From the NCBI GenBank assembly GCA_031769625.1, contig JAUIMM010000113.1, positions 17,532,501 to 17,596,500 of the forward strand: a stretch of DNA of 64,000 bases, given 5' to 3'. This document shows, one piece after another, positions 21,030 through 31,538 of the stretch (position 1 is the stretch's first letter; each line of letters opens with the position of its first letter). The DNA comes from Taudactylus pleione (Eukaryota > Chordata > Amphibia > Anura > Myobatrachidae). The notes under the pieces were generated by a model that was given only the letters and a program-made list of their open reading frames with translations, did no database searches and was not told the DNA's origin. A program made the translations under genes and the position numbers.

Positions 21030-21955
21030 ATAGTAATGATTCACATTATTTTTACTAAAATAAAGTGAGAAAGGGTGTTTTCACACCCTTTTCACATTAT
21101 TTTAGTATCACCTATAGTTATTACAGGGCAATTGGAGTAGAATTTGTAAAATTCTACTCCAACCCCTAAGTATCACTTATTTTTAGTAATCAGATCGCAT
21201 TTCCCATAATTGTAATGGGAAATGTGATCCGACCAAAGTTACTAAAAATAAATTGTAAAAAAATATCGAGGAAAGCCCTGTGATAATAATGCAACCTAGA
21301 GGTGGCGTTATCCAGGGTCTCCCCCAGTTACCGGACTCCTACTCTGCTCTAAAAGGCAGAGCAGAGCCCGGAGCTGGTCCCAGTGATCAGCTGTGTGGTC
21401 TAAACAGACCGAAAACTGATATACTGAAAAAAAAAATAGTAAAAAAAAAAATTCACTTACCTGACTCCAGGGACCGGTGGTCGGGGCTCCGGTGATGACT
21501 CCCCTCCGGTCAGCTGGTCATCAGGTGATTGGGTCCCAGTGCAGTATGGGATATCAGCAGACCGGAGGCATGGAAGACATCACTGGAGCACCGATGACTG
21601 CAGGTAAGTGCTATTAAGGGAGGGGGGGTCATGGTGTGGGTTGCGGGGGGGGTCTGCACTTGCAGGGGTGGGTCTTAGTGTTGGGGGTGGGTCTTAGTGC
21701 CGTGGGGGTAGCAGCGACGGTCGGTTGGCACATGTGCGGGGCTCTAGTCACGGTATTTTTTTGCAAAAATATCGTGACTAGAGTGCCGAGGGTATTCGCA
21801 GGGATGGAGCTTTCTCACAGGCTCTGTCCCTGCAAGGGATTTGTAGTAAATCCCTGTGATTTTGCCTGGATTCACAATGCGAATTCAGTCGATAATATCA
21901 CACTACAATCTGCATTACAAATGCGGATTGTAGTAAATAGAGCCCTAATACATTT
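21030..21955. repeat. Serial-hairpin element, third type (about 0.9 kb)
   Basis: Consecutive hairpins fill the stretch: 21071-21090 (AAGGGTG/CACCCTT), 21132-21162 (TTGGAGTAGAATTT / AAAATTCTACTCCAA), 21192-21228 (GATCGCATTTCCCAT / ATGGGAAATGTGATC), 21347-21366, 21742-21783 (CTCTAGTCACGGTATTTTT and its inverse) and 21903-21933 (CTACAATC...GATTGTAG). The TTTTTAGTAA / TTACTAAAAA pair brackets one part. Element boundaries are uncertain. Confidence 0.6.
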
Positions 21956-22263
21956 AATTTTGTTATGTTAAAATAAATATGATCTAAATTAATTCTAATA
22001 CCTCTTGTTAGTGTATTTCATTTTAGAAAATAATTTACAGTCGAGCTAAGTCTTAGAAGTAAACTGTAGATATCAATGGCTAGGGAGTTTAAGAACTAAT
22101 ACATACATCCAATATAATACTTTAATAGGTATAAACAACAACACCAAACAAAGTTTTAAAAGTTTCAAAAAGAGCACAGCACATAATTGTTTACCATCAA
22201 ACCACTAAAAAACATTTGAGGGGACCTACATAACCCAATACACAATGCACAATACAATCACTG

Positions 22264-22861
22264 AGGAGCCAATTCAACAAAACATAATTATCATCACTAG
22301 TGATAATTATGTTTTAACCTCACTGCGAGTTTAAAAAATATTTTGGAGGCATTCATCATGCCTCCTTAACAAAATTATCACTTCCAAAAAGCTGCTCTTT
22401 TTGCGGAGTCAGCTTTTCGAAAAAGTGATACTTTATCCCTGCATGTCTCTCCCCTATCTATTCCCAGGTGTTTCACCCCCTTTCCCTCCTGCGAGTGTCC
22501 TAATCAAACTCCCCCAACGGTGTCCGATCACCCCCATGCCATTGCTTTTGTCCGATACTGCCGCCACCTGATTCGGCCCCCCTGCTGCCACCTCCTCTCT
22601 TCTCGACTCACCTGTCTTCAGTCAATGAGACCGGTGCAGTGCCCCAGAGCTCTCATCTCCAGGGTTCTGCAGTGCAGACACAGCAAGGAGGGATCCTTAT
22701 AGATCCCTCTGCTGTGGCTGGCATGTATATCTTCACAGGCTGCCGTGTAAACAGTAGACTGTGAAGATTATTGGGGGCTGAACCTCATCTTAGAGTGGCA
22801 TTCAGTTACACCATCAAGTTCCCAAAAAAATGCTTTTTCGGAATTAGATGAATGGCCCTGA
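22264..22861. repeat. Serial-hairpin element, fourth type
   Basis: Ends resemble each other inversely (GGAGCCAATTCAACAA and TTAGATGAATGGCCCTG). The interior contains the 37-nt palindrome 22279-22315 (AAAACATAATTATCA / TGATAATTATGTTTT), a long hairpin 22378-22428 (TCACTTCCAAAAAGCTG / CAGCTTTTCGAAAAAGTGA) and 22678-22714 (ACAGCAAGGAGGGATC / GATCCCTCTGCTGT). No coding capacity. Confidence 0.55.
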
Positions 22862-23865
22862 AACTTAATTTTTACAAAAGTAGATGAAAATGTTAATTTT
22901 TACATGCTTTTGTAAAAAATAAGTGATGATGAATAGGAAGATAAAATATATATTTTTTAATCAGTGTATATTCGTGACTGTACAGTGTATACTCGTATAT
23001 TTTCCCACATGTTTGAGGTGTGAGTCCCTGGACATTTGAGCTGGCTATGGTCAGGGCTGGATTAAGCCTTTGGGGGGTCCCAGGGCACTTCAGCACCACC
23101 CCCGGGCTGTGCTCTCTTTGTGTGTGTCTCCTTTCCCCGCACCTCCATGAGGTAGCAGGTCCTATCTGAACTCCTGCAGCAGGGGCAGACTCCGGAACCT
23201 CCTCTTGGAGACCAATTATGCTTGATCCATCCACCATCGCCAGTATTTGGGAATGGTATTTACTCAGATGTTTACACTGCATCTCCATGAGACATTCAGA
23301 ACCGTATTATTGGCAGTGTGGCAGGGGCGCTCACCCCAGAGCCTCCACATATAGGGGGCCCCCACACAGTGCCCCCACAATTAGAACACTTTACTCACAA
23401 GCCTGTCTGAACCTCTTAACAAGAACCGGTGACAGCGGTCAAGTCATCTAGTGTCTGTGGGAAATCACTCACCGACATAAGCAAGAACTGGATCTCTGCA
23501 CCGCTGGACTATGGCCAGCAGCAACTGCACAACATCTGTGAGCTGACCATGGCCACGAGCACAGAGCAGCTCTCCCCTCAGCTACTGCAGAGCCCAATGG
23601 GAAGGCACAGCCAGAAGCACAAGTTGCGTTGCTTTTGAGAGCATGGGCATAACTATAGATATGTACCGAAGCACAGATTGGATACCTCAGATTCATCTGG
23701 CCACTCCCTCATCCCTATTCCTTTGTTTGTGTTATGTAGTGTATGTCTGTTTATCACACTGAACTGACATATTGAGCTAGCTCTGAGACTTCATATATTG
23801 TGTCCATTGTATGTATTAACAGAATGAATTTACCCATATCTGCATCAAATGTACAATAACATTGT
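22862..23865. other. Non-coding stretch with GC-rich repeat-like part
   Basis: The part 23040-23440 contains GGGCTGGATTAAGCC and GGGGCGCTCACCCC motifs of the kind seen at ends of dispersed elements, but no matching terminus or target duplication was identified. Confidence 0.35.
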
Positions 23866-23868
23866 TAA

Positions 23869-24032
23869 GGGTAAATTTAGTAAAGTGATAGTTTTTTGAA
23901 GTGGAGATGTTGCCCATAGCAACCAATCAGATTCTACTTAACATTTAACTAGCACATAATAGCTAGAATCTGATTGGTTGCTATGGGCAACATCTCTACT
24001 TCTAAAAACTCTCACTTTAGTAAATTCACCCC
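23869..24032. mobile_element. 164-bp foldback MITE
   Basis: Near-perfect inverted repeats run inward from GGGTAAATTTAGTAAAGTGA to the centre, including ATGTTGCCCATAGCAACCAA and its inverse TTGGTTGCTATGGGCAACAT. Flanks are TTAA (23865-23868) and TTAC (24033-24036). A shorter related MITE is at 53421-53604. Confidence 0.85.
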
Positions 24033-24239
24033 TTACAGTATTGCCTATCATCTTTAATTATTGCAATTTACATATAATATATTGTTTATAAAAGATTATA
24101 GGTTTCTGTCCCCTTTTACCTGCTCTGTGTATACATTATATACATACAGATGCGCCCAAGATCATTGTGGCTGATCGCGCCAACAAATGTGTGCATGCAT
24201 CGCACTATGCACCATTGTATGCTATGGAGTGTCCCAAAG

Positions 24240-24345
24240 TGTTTCTCCATTCTAACCTATGGAGACGCTAATGCATGTCTTCGATCGCGGGAGCGCATCT
24301 CCATTCTAACCTATGGAGATGTGAATGCGCATCTCTGATCGCGGG
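24240..24345. repeat. Two-copy tandem repeat of about 52 bp
   Basis: The block CTCCATTCTAACCTATGGAG, followed by a GATCGCGGGAG motif, occurs twice in direct order (about 24245-24292 and 24299-24348). Confidence 0.6.
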
Positions 24346-24538
24346 AGTCCAAGAAACACTGCACAACGGACAACAATCTAGCTGAGCATATCTGTATACA
24401 GTGCTATTTTTCAGCAGGAGCAAGCAGGAACTCAGTTCATGAACCTCTTAATAACTATGACAATGTCATGGGCCAAAATGTATTTTCCATAAGATAAGTT
24501 TTATTTTAAAGTCCCTTTTGAGCACCTTCTTTCTAAAT

Positions 24539-24588
24539 ATTATATATATGTATAAAAAATATAAATATTATATATATATATATATATA

Positions 24589-24632
<44 letters not shown>
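24539..24632. repeat. (TA)n microsatellite
   Basis: Almost pure TA dinucleotides, with one CT interruption near 24589. Confidence 0.95.
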
Positions 24633-24633
<1 letters not shown>

Positions 24634-24639
24634 TTGTTT

Positions 24640-26230
24640 TGCTATAGCTCCACCACCAGTTGTATTTTATGGCTGCAGTCTTGTCTGACTGGAGCTCCTG
24701 GAGAATGTGGGGCCCTGGTAATGTGTTAGCAGTTGACCCTGGTGATGGTTTTGGTGGTGATATTTGTGGACAGGATCTTTGAAGGTCCAGTCTTGAGGAA
24801 CTGTTATTATTCCTTCACATCTAGAGGAGTGAGACAATCAATTAAATCTTATCAAACGTAATGTTTACAGATGTAGCATTTATTATACTGTGATAGATGT
24901 GTGGTACTCAATAATTATGCATTATGTCCTAAATTTGAAACAACATGAAACCATGAAACATGACCTCACTCCCCTTTTTTTCTCTCTCCCAATTTATCTT
25001 CTGTCTTCTCTTTTCTATCTTAATCCCTTTATTTGTTCTTTGTACTGATTTGAAAGGGAGAGTTTCCCACATCTAAATGTTGAGAATATATGTACCCTGA
25101 TAGAAAGTAACAGTAGATGGTTCTAATAACAGAACAGCTCTCAGTCTGTCATGTTACTGGTCTCCTGTTAGCACCACAGCTCCTTGACTAAGGAGCTTGT
25201 GCAGCTATGCTAGCCCTGCTCGTGTTTCTCACCAATTCCTAAAGTTTAGGAAAGCATTGTACTCTGTGGAGATATTACCAGTGTCGGCAGTCTATATCAT
25301 GGCAAGGATACTTTGTAAGTGGGGTAGGTATGTGACTGTGTTGTTCAAGCTGCCATGTCATTAATAGCAGTGGGAGCTAGTGGCCAGTTCATCCCAGATG
25401 CCCTGAGGCAAGTTATAAGTTGGTGTCCCCCATCACAGCCGCTGACATTGTAATGAGGCATTTCGCATGAAGATACACCAGCAGTCGCACATAGAATATA
25501 GGCATGCTGCATATCATTTTAATCAGCAGAAGATGCTTGTGCGTCCTAATCACATTGTTGTGCAAATAAGACACATTTGAAGATATAGTATTGCATGATA
25601 AGATGCCTGGCACTACCAAGTCACTCTGTGCACACACGTTATATGTAACACGACTTGTAGTGCACAGAGAATAGATGTATGGAGTGGGACTGGGAGTTGT
25701 GGGTGAGGGGAGGAGCCGGATGTGTCACACTAACCTAAGAATATGCTGAGGAGCAGCGACACCAATGAGTTGGGACAGGCTAAAGATAGACGGAGGCAGC
25801 AGCTGATGGTCTGACAAGAAGCTCTCCACTAGTGTATGGTGGCTTCTCAGGTGCTGGGAAGAGGTGCTATGTATTGGGCAGCTGTGACGGTACACTCCAG
25901 GTAAAGATACAACCCTAAATGGGGTGAATACTGTATATTGTGGGCAATGGACGAGGTGCCCTTTAAGTGCTGGCACCCGGTTGCAGGTACCTCCAATGTC
26001 TCCCATTGTTCTGCCCATGGTGGGAGCTGTGATTGGGGGGTAGTGGGAATATGGGGTGCAGGTGCATGCCATGTTTGGATCTCATTACACATGTGATACA
26101 TTAACAGTTTGGTATGATTTTATGTAGAACATTTACTTTTAGTTTTGCTCTGTTGCTGGACACAGGGTGGCCTTTCACTTAACCCAATCTCTGAAACTGT
26201 ACTGGAAACATGCAAGCCATTGCTCTCTGA
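24640..26230. other. Non-coding stretch
   Basis: No mobile element or gene is recognised. Minus-strand frames at 25725-26101 are moderately long but show no conserved domain. Confidence 0.3.
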
Positions 26231-26239
26231 TTGAGTGTT

Positions 26240-26400
26240 TTTGATTGTAGCCTGGCACTGGGAACCCCACTGGTCTCTTTGTCATGTCTGTGATGTTCCC
26301 CAGTTTGCCTATGAAGTGGCACTTGGAGTCTTGCCATCTCTTTTTCAACTCCTCTGCAGAGTATGATATAGAAGCTGATTGAGTGCCAGGACTGAATTTG
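26240..26400 (-). pseudogene. Possible Myb/SANT-like domain fragment
   Basis: On the minus strand (about 26240-26366) a stretch reads SAEELKKRWQDSKCHFIGK. This resembles the last helix of Myb/SANT-like DNA-binding domains found in Harbinger-type transposon accessory proteins. It is short, has no recognisable first helices, and is flanked by stops. A chance resemblance is possible. Confidence 0.2.
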
Positions 26401-26611
26401 CTTGAATTGCTTGGTTGGCTGGCAGTTGATGATCAGGTGGAAGGAGTTGGCTGGCTTTCTTGTTGGGTTTGCATTTTCTTTCTTCTTACTATACAGCTAA
26501 TCCCCAAGAAAATAATCAAATGTGTTTACCTCCAAAATTAATGTGGTTTTATATTTATTGTTTATTATTATAATGTATACAAAATAAAATTAATATCAAT
26601 CAAGAGGTAGG

Positions 26612-26900
26612 AATTTCTTATGGTGCATACACACGGTCAGACTTGCTAGATCAATGATGAACGTTGAACGATTTTACCAACGATCTTGTGAATAATAAAT
26701 GATTTCTGACAGTATTTAAATGAATGAAATTGTCCAAATCTGACTGCAGTCAGTTTCAGATATCGTTATCTGACATGCGGGCACGCGCATCGTTCGTCGA
26801 TGCATGTCAAACATGTCAACGATATGAACGATGTAATGATTTTTACAGTTGTTATTGTTCATATCTTCCAGAAAATCTGACCTCCATTAGCCAGCTGGTT
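26612..26900. mobile_element. Possible one-ended piggyBac-like MITE
   Basis: It starts with TTATGGTGCATACACACGG, resembling the TTAAGCTGCATACAC end at 14571, and carries similar ATCGTT/AACGAT motifs. The other terminus is not found. Confidence 0.4.
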
Positions 26901-27204
26901 AGGACAGATTTGTGATACCTTAGTTACAGAGTCAGAATTCTTCAAATGATGAAAATGCGTGTTAGTTTTTAGTTATTCCATGGACAGGGCTAGCCAGAGG
27001 TTGGCAGCTGTACCTTTTTTGTGTTTTGCCCATGTGTTTTGATGCAAGGGACATGGCAAAGAACCTTTTAGGTGCTTGATGATATTATGTTTGTGTTTAT
27101 TTTTGGTGTTTGTGGGTTTTTATACATATATATTATCCTCACTTTAAATGCAGTAGCTCTATTTCAGGAGTAGTGGCGACAGTGGGAAAGATATTGGTAT
27201 AAAT

Positions 27205-27376
27205 TAGAGATGTACGGGTTCTGTTTACTCGGTTCCTTTCACCCAAAATATCGCAAGTTCGGATTTCTCTTATTGGCTATCCAAAACACGTGACAGCTGG
27301 ATAGCCTATATGATGCCGTTTTTGAGATCCGAACATATCTGAGTAAATCCGAGTAAAACCGAACCGCACATCTCTA
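27205..27376. mobile_element. hAT-type MITE with 8-bp target duplication
   Basis: The 172-bp element begins TAGAGATGTACGGGTTC and ends CCGCACATCTCTA, with GTATAAAT on both sides (27197-27204 and 27377-27384). It contains the inner motif GGCTATCCAAAACACGTGAC, which the copy at 46736-46927 carries inverted. Confidence 0.9.
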
Positions 27377-27544
27377 GTATAAATGTGGTGTATGTAAGGG
27401 ACAGAATAATAGCAGATTAACAAACTATTGTACCATGAAACATAATGAGCATCAAAATGGTTTAACTGTCTGGCTATATGATTTTAATGTATAAAGTTTA
27501 AAATGAAAGAAAAAATGTATTAAAAAAATTCAATTTGCATTGCC

Positions 27545-27572
27545 CAGAAGAAGACCCCACAAGGGTTGAAAT
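27545..27572 (+). ncRNA. Hammerhead-like core motif
   Basis: CAGAAGA (one change from CUGANGA) is followed by A, a 5-bp stem GACCC/GGGTT with a 5-nt loop, and GAAAT then GTGTTGG. The layout equals that at 9337-9365, including the extra A and the initial G-T pair. Probably a decayed hammerhead-like motif of a retroelement. The following 500 bp are non-coding. Confidence 0.3.
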
Positions 27573-28275
27573 GTGTTGGAGCTACAGCTATCCACACTAA
27601 CCGAGAGGAAATCGGGAGACCAACATGGACATCTGACACCTCGGCGGCACCAGATGGGCCGCGAGCACGTAGCTGACCCGGAAGCGTCAGGAGGAGATAC
27701 GCGAGAAGAATACAAGCCAGTAAGGAGTGAGAGTGAAGCACTGTAGAGAGCTGAGGAGGTAAGTCTCAATTTTGGAGGGAGGTAATAGCACCTGGTTCCC
27801 TGAACCACAACCGTTTTATCCCCCCCATATACATCAGCGGTCCTTTCAGTGCGTAGTGCCGTTTTTTGTCGGTTCAGTCCAGGCATTGACCGGCGCACCG
27901 CCACACCTAGGACACTGTGTCAAAGAGAACCACCCCCCAGTAACTCCAGTACTGTACACACCCCGAGAATTATATCCTGGGCAACAACATCTGTGCACAC
28001 CATTACTTAACTACAAATCATCAAATTGTGGGACACCGCATTATCACTACACTGAGCTATCCTGGACATAACCCCCCTCCCCCAAGACTTTCTATTGTGG
28101 TCTCCATACCCCCTCAACTTTACACCGATCGGATCTATTCCTTATAAGACCTAATTTCAGCAACAAATTATTTCAGTTTTCCTATTTCTTTTTCTCTCAC
28201 ATTGTGGAGGATTGAATTCCCCTCCCCCCACACCTGATTCAGGTGTTTGCCACCCTTGTTACTGTTTTAGCTGTC
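27573..28275. other. Probable retroelement untranslated remnant
   Basis: This stretch follows the hammerhead-like motif. It is moderately GC-rich, then CT-rich (28060-28235). No protein motif is found, and linking it to the upstream motif is inference. Confidence 0.3.
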
Positions 28276-28279
28276 TTTG

Positions 28280-28827
28280 GGCCTGATTCAGACCCACTCG
28301 CGAGCGGCTGTCCGCTCGCAAGTGGGTCGATGTTATGCACTGAGCATGCGCACGACGGAGGGAGCTCCGTCGTGCGCATGCGTCAGACGCGACGAGCGAA
28401 GGAAAGTCCTTCGCTCGTTGTGTCCGATCAAAGGGGGCGTGCTGTCAATGTTGATTGACAGCACGCCCCCTTTGGTGGGCGTGCCGGGGGCGTGCCTCCC
28501 TGACGGGGGCGTTCCCACGGGAACACCTCCCGTCAGAAGCCGGCCCACTGACATCACTAGTGATGTCAGTGGGAGTGATTTTGGCTCTGATAGAGCCAAA
28601 ATCACTCCGGAGCTTGCGGTTGAAAACCTCAACCGCAGGCTCCGGCTCGCAATTTCGATGGTCGCGAAGGTCTCGACCATCGCGGCCATCACAAAGCACG
28701 CTCGTATAGCCTGTGGGTGGTGACCCACAGCTATACGAGCGTCCAGGAGGACGCTCCATGAAAATGGAGCCCGGCCCTCATTCAGAGCGTGCGCTCTGCT
28801 CAGAGCGTACGGCTCTGAATGAGGGCC
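28280..28827 (+). mobile_element. CTGATTCAG serial-hairpin MITE, best copy
   Basis: 548 bp, ends GGCCTGATTCAGACCC and GGCTCTGAATGAGGGCC, flanked by TTTG at 28276-28279 and 28828-28831. About twelve consecutive hairpins cover it: 28291-28328, 28344-28381, 28388-28420, 28429-28474 (20-bp perfect stem, arm CAAAGGGGGCGTGCTGTCAA, 6-nt loop), 28502-28534, 28544-28573 (perfect 30-nt palindrome centred on ACTAGT), 28573-28606, 28608-28643, 28657-28690, 28700-28740, 28753-28770 and 28773-28827. Compensated arms with few mismatches indicate a young copy. Open frames across it on both strands (28277-28723, 28333-28848) have no protein features. Confidence 0.95.
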
Positions 28828-29099
28828 TTTGTTACTTAGTATTGACATTTTTTAGTTGCATCATTGACATTGATCAGAGCTATGTTTTGTTATTGTGCAC
28901 CATTTTTCTGTGCATGTTTACTTTCAGTTTCGAATAGTAAGAATTTGTTTAAACCTTTAGATACCTTGTTTCTTTTATCATTTCCATTTGCACAGCAGAA
29001 CAAAAGAGGTTTTTGAGTGCATCTATACAATCATTATTTAATTTAATATCAGAATGTCAGATACCCTTCTTCATAGATGCAGCACACCACGCCCATTAG

Positions 29100-29985
29100 G
29101 ACCTTGCCCTGTGCACAGATTTATTCAGAAAATGATGAAAACAGACCTCAGCCACTTATGAGAAGCCTCAGACACCACCAATGGCAATGGAGGAGCCCTA
29201 GTCAACGAGGTGCGAGGTGCTCTATACTCCAACAGTCAAAGAGGAGGTACCCCATACCCTAGCAGTCACAGAGGAAGAGCCTCAACAGCAACAGAAGTGG
29301 AGTCCTACAATTTAGTCACTGCAAAGGAGGAGTCCTATACCTCCCAATGGGGAAGGAAAAGCCACACATTCAATCAGCTCTAGAGGAGGCATCTTACACA
29401 CCAGCAGCCATAGAAAAGGAACCTCCAGAAACTGCAATGGAGAAGACCCAAACCAAAAAAGCAGCACAGGAGGAATCCCAAATTGCAGCAGATGCTTAGG
29501 AGGAGCCACACATCCTATCAAAAGTGGGGGAGTCCAACACCCCATCATATGCTGAGGAAGAGTCCTATACTAAAGCAGCTGCAAAGCAACCAAATATCCC
29601 AGCAGCTTCTGAGGAGGAGCTCCACGCTCCAGTAGTTGCAGAGGGGAAACTCCAGACCATACTACCAACATCACAGAGGAGGAGCACCAAATGCAAGCAG
29701 CCACAGAGGAGTAGCCTAACACATCAATAGATGCACAAGAGAGCCCACCAAACCAGCAGCTACAGAAGAGGAGCCCCTCTCTCCAGCCATCACAGATGAG
29801 CCCCACAATTCATCAGTAACAGATGAGGAGCCCCAAAACCTAGAAGTCACAGACAAGGAATCCAACACTTCAGAATCTAAAAAGGAGTACCATATGAGAG
29901 AGTAGGAGCACCATAACCAAGTAGCTGCAAAGGAGAATCTCAACATCCCACCAAATGTGGAGGAGGAGCCCCATAACATAACTTC
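29100..29985 (+). repeat. Glu-rich coding-like minisatellite, about 30-bp unit
   Basis: Degenerate units centre on GAGGAG followed by C/A-rich sequence. In the best frames they translate to about 10-residue repeats such as TDEEPQNLEV, SEEELHAPVV and AEEESYTKAA (29524-29730 in one frame, 29764-29905 in another). Frameshifts and stops separate the segments. It may be a relic of a repeat-containing protein or simply a minisatellite with period near 30. No N-terminal domain is seen. Confidence 0.6.
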
Positions 29986-30573
29986 TCTAAACAGAAAATC
30001 ACCGGCCTCAGGCCAGTATAGGTGATTGCTGCTGGAGTAACGTCCAGAAGAAAACTAGATCACCTTTAAACTTACTCCAAACACCACATCACAGGCCAAA
30101 GGCAAGCATAGTCAGTTGAAGGTAGAGTATTCAGTGGAAGTAAACCATTTATTAATATAAGAAAAAGTAAATCTGAAAAATGGAACAAGTTGATAAACCC
30201 TGCTATCGACGTACTGCTCAAATTCACACATGCTCTTGTGAATAAAATTACTAAGAGTTTGGAACTGAGACACTCTTTCTTACAATTAGAAGGAGATACA
30301 ATTAAACTACTGGGATTTCACAACATGTTGTCCTAACTTCTGGAGAGGCAGAAAAATATGAATCTACTATTGGAGAGAATTGCTTTCTAAATTACAGTTT
30401 GACAGCTATCAATTCAAGTTTTGATGTTTTTATTTATTTTTGAGAAGTAGCCTCATACGCTGATTGCTGACAAGGTTCCTGGCTGTGTTAAACACTCTCT
30501 CAGATTTCACACTGGAGGGTGGGCAAGGGGCTCCAAACTGCTTTTTTTCCTCCCAGTATTCAAAGGGACTGTG

Positions 30574-31097
30574 GGTCTCATTCAGACCCACTCGCAAGCG
30601 CTTGAGCGCTCGCAAGCGGGTCGATGTTGGGCTCTGCGGACGCACAGTGGCCGCACTGCGCATGCGCAAGCCCAGGAGACAGAGAGAAATTCTCTTGCTG
30701 CAGGGTTCACTACAAAAAGGGGCAGCTGTCGATGGTGATCGACAGCATGCCCCATTTTGTAGGCGTGGTGGGTGGAGGGGTGGCTTCACAAACAGAGGCG
30801 TTCCCAAACAATCGCCATTTGTGAGTGGCCCCAGTGACATCACCAGTGATGTCAGTGGGAGAGCTTCCGGCTCTCTGGGGCTTGCGGTAGATGAGACCCT
30901 ACCACAAGGGTCTCGTCACAAGCCCCGATGGTCGCGATGGTCTTGACAATCGCAACCATCAACCTGGCCGCTCGCTAAAGCTGTGGGTGGTCACCCACAA
31001 CCTAGTGAGTGGCCAGGAGGCCGGCCTGGAAAATAGATGCGGCCGCCCTCATTCAGAGTGAGTGGTTGCATTTTGTGAGCACCTCTCAATGAGGTCC
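30574..31097 (+). mobile_element. CTGATTCAG MITE inside hAT pseudogene
   Basis: Ends GGTCTCATTCAGACCC and CTCTCAATGAGGTCC. It contains GACCCACTCGC / GCAAGCGGGTC, CGATGGTGATCGACAGC, the AGTGACATCACCAGTGATGTCAGTGG-type palindrome near 30831-30858, and the GTGGGTGGTCACCCAC hairpin. It separates the two C-terminal blocks of the transposase relic. Confidence 0.85.
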
Positions 31098-31159
31098 TAT
31101 GTGAGATGCTAATTTTTACATTATCATTAAAGTAATACTCCACCATTATTTTGATGCAT

Positions 31160-31280
31160 ACTCACTCTGAATGAGTGCAGCTGCATCTATTTTCTGGGCC
31201 AGACTTCTGGCCGCTCGCTAGGCTGTGGGTGACCACCCACAGCTTTAGCGATTGGCCATGTTGATGGTCACGATGGTCCT
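31160..31280 (-). mobile_element. Inverted partial copy of CTGATTCAG MITE
   Basis: This is an inverse of about 30945-31075, from CTCACTCTGAATGAG through GTGGGTGACCACCCACAGC to GATGGTCACGATGGTC, then it stops. It lies about 60 bp from the end of the neighbouring copy. It may be a second insertion or an inverted duplication. Confidence 0.7.
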
Positions 31281-31538
31281 GGCAGTAGCATTTGCAGGAG
31301 AAACTAAAGTAGGATACCTGTCATGTGCCACTTGAGTTGACAACTTGCTTGAAATGAGCTCTTTGCATCATTTAAAATCTGTGTCAGTTGGAAAGAAAGA
31401 TATTATATATGACTTAAACCTAGGATCAAGCATGGTTGCCAAAATGATCCAATTGATAGATGTTGCAAACCTTTGGTCCTGGTGAAGCAAATAAAGAACT
31501 TGATGTTCAAGTCCAAAATGCTTAGCAGAAGTACTTAG

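Noticed and set aside
23429..23696. Overlapping frames of 69-75 codons as a small gene
   Set aside because: Both strands are open in GC-rich DNA with no domain, no splice context and no homologous repeat in frame.
25725..26101. Minus-strand frames of 84 and 115 codons
   Set aside because: Overlapping frames with no recognisable motif. Considered a Harbinger accessory protein continuation, but no similarity could be read.
28429..28474. Strong GC hairpin as transcription terminator
   Set aside because: It is one of many hairpins in a eukaryotic MITE, with no T-tract and no gene before it.
28277..28848. Frames of 148 and 171 codons on both strands
   Set aside because: Both lie inside a hairpin-rich MITE, where GC-richness and symmetry open frames on both strands. 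No conserved protein.
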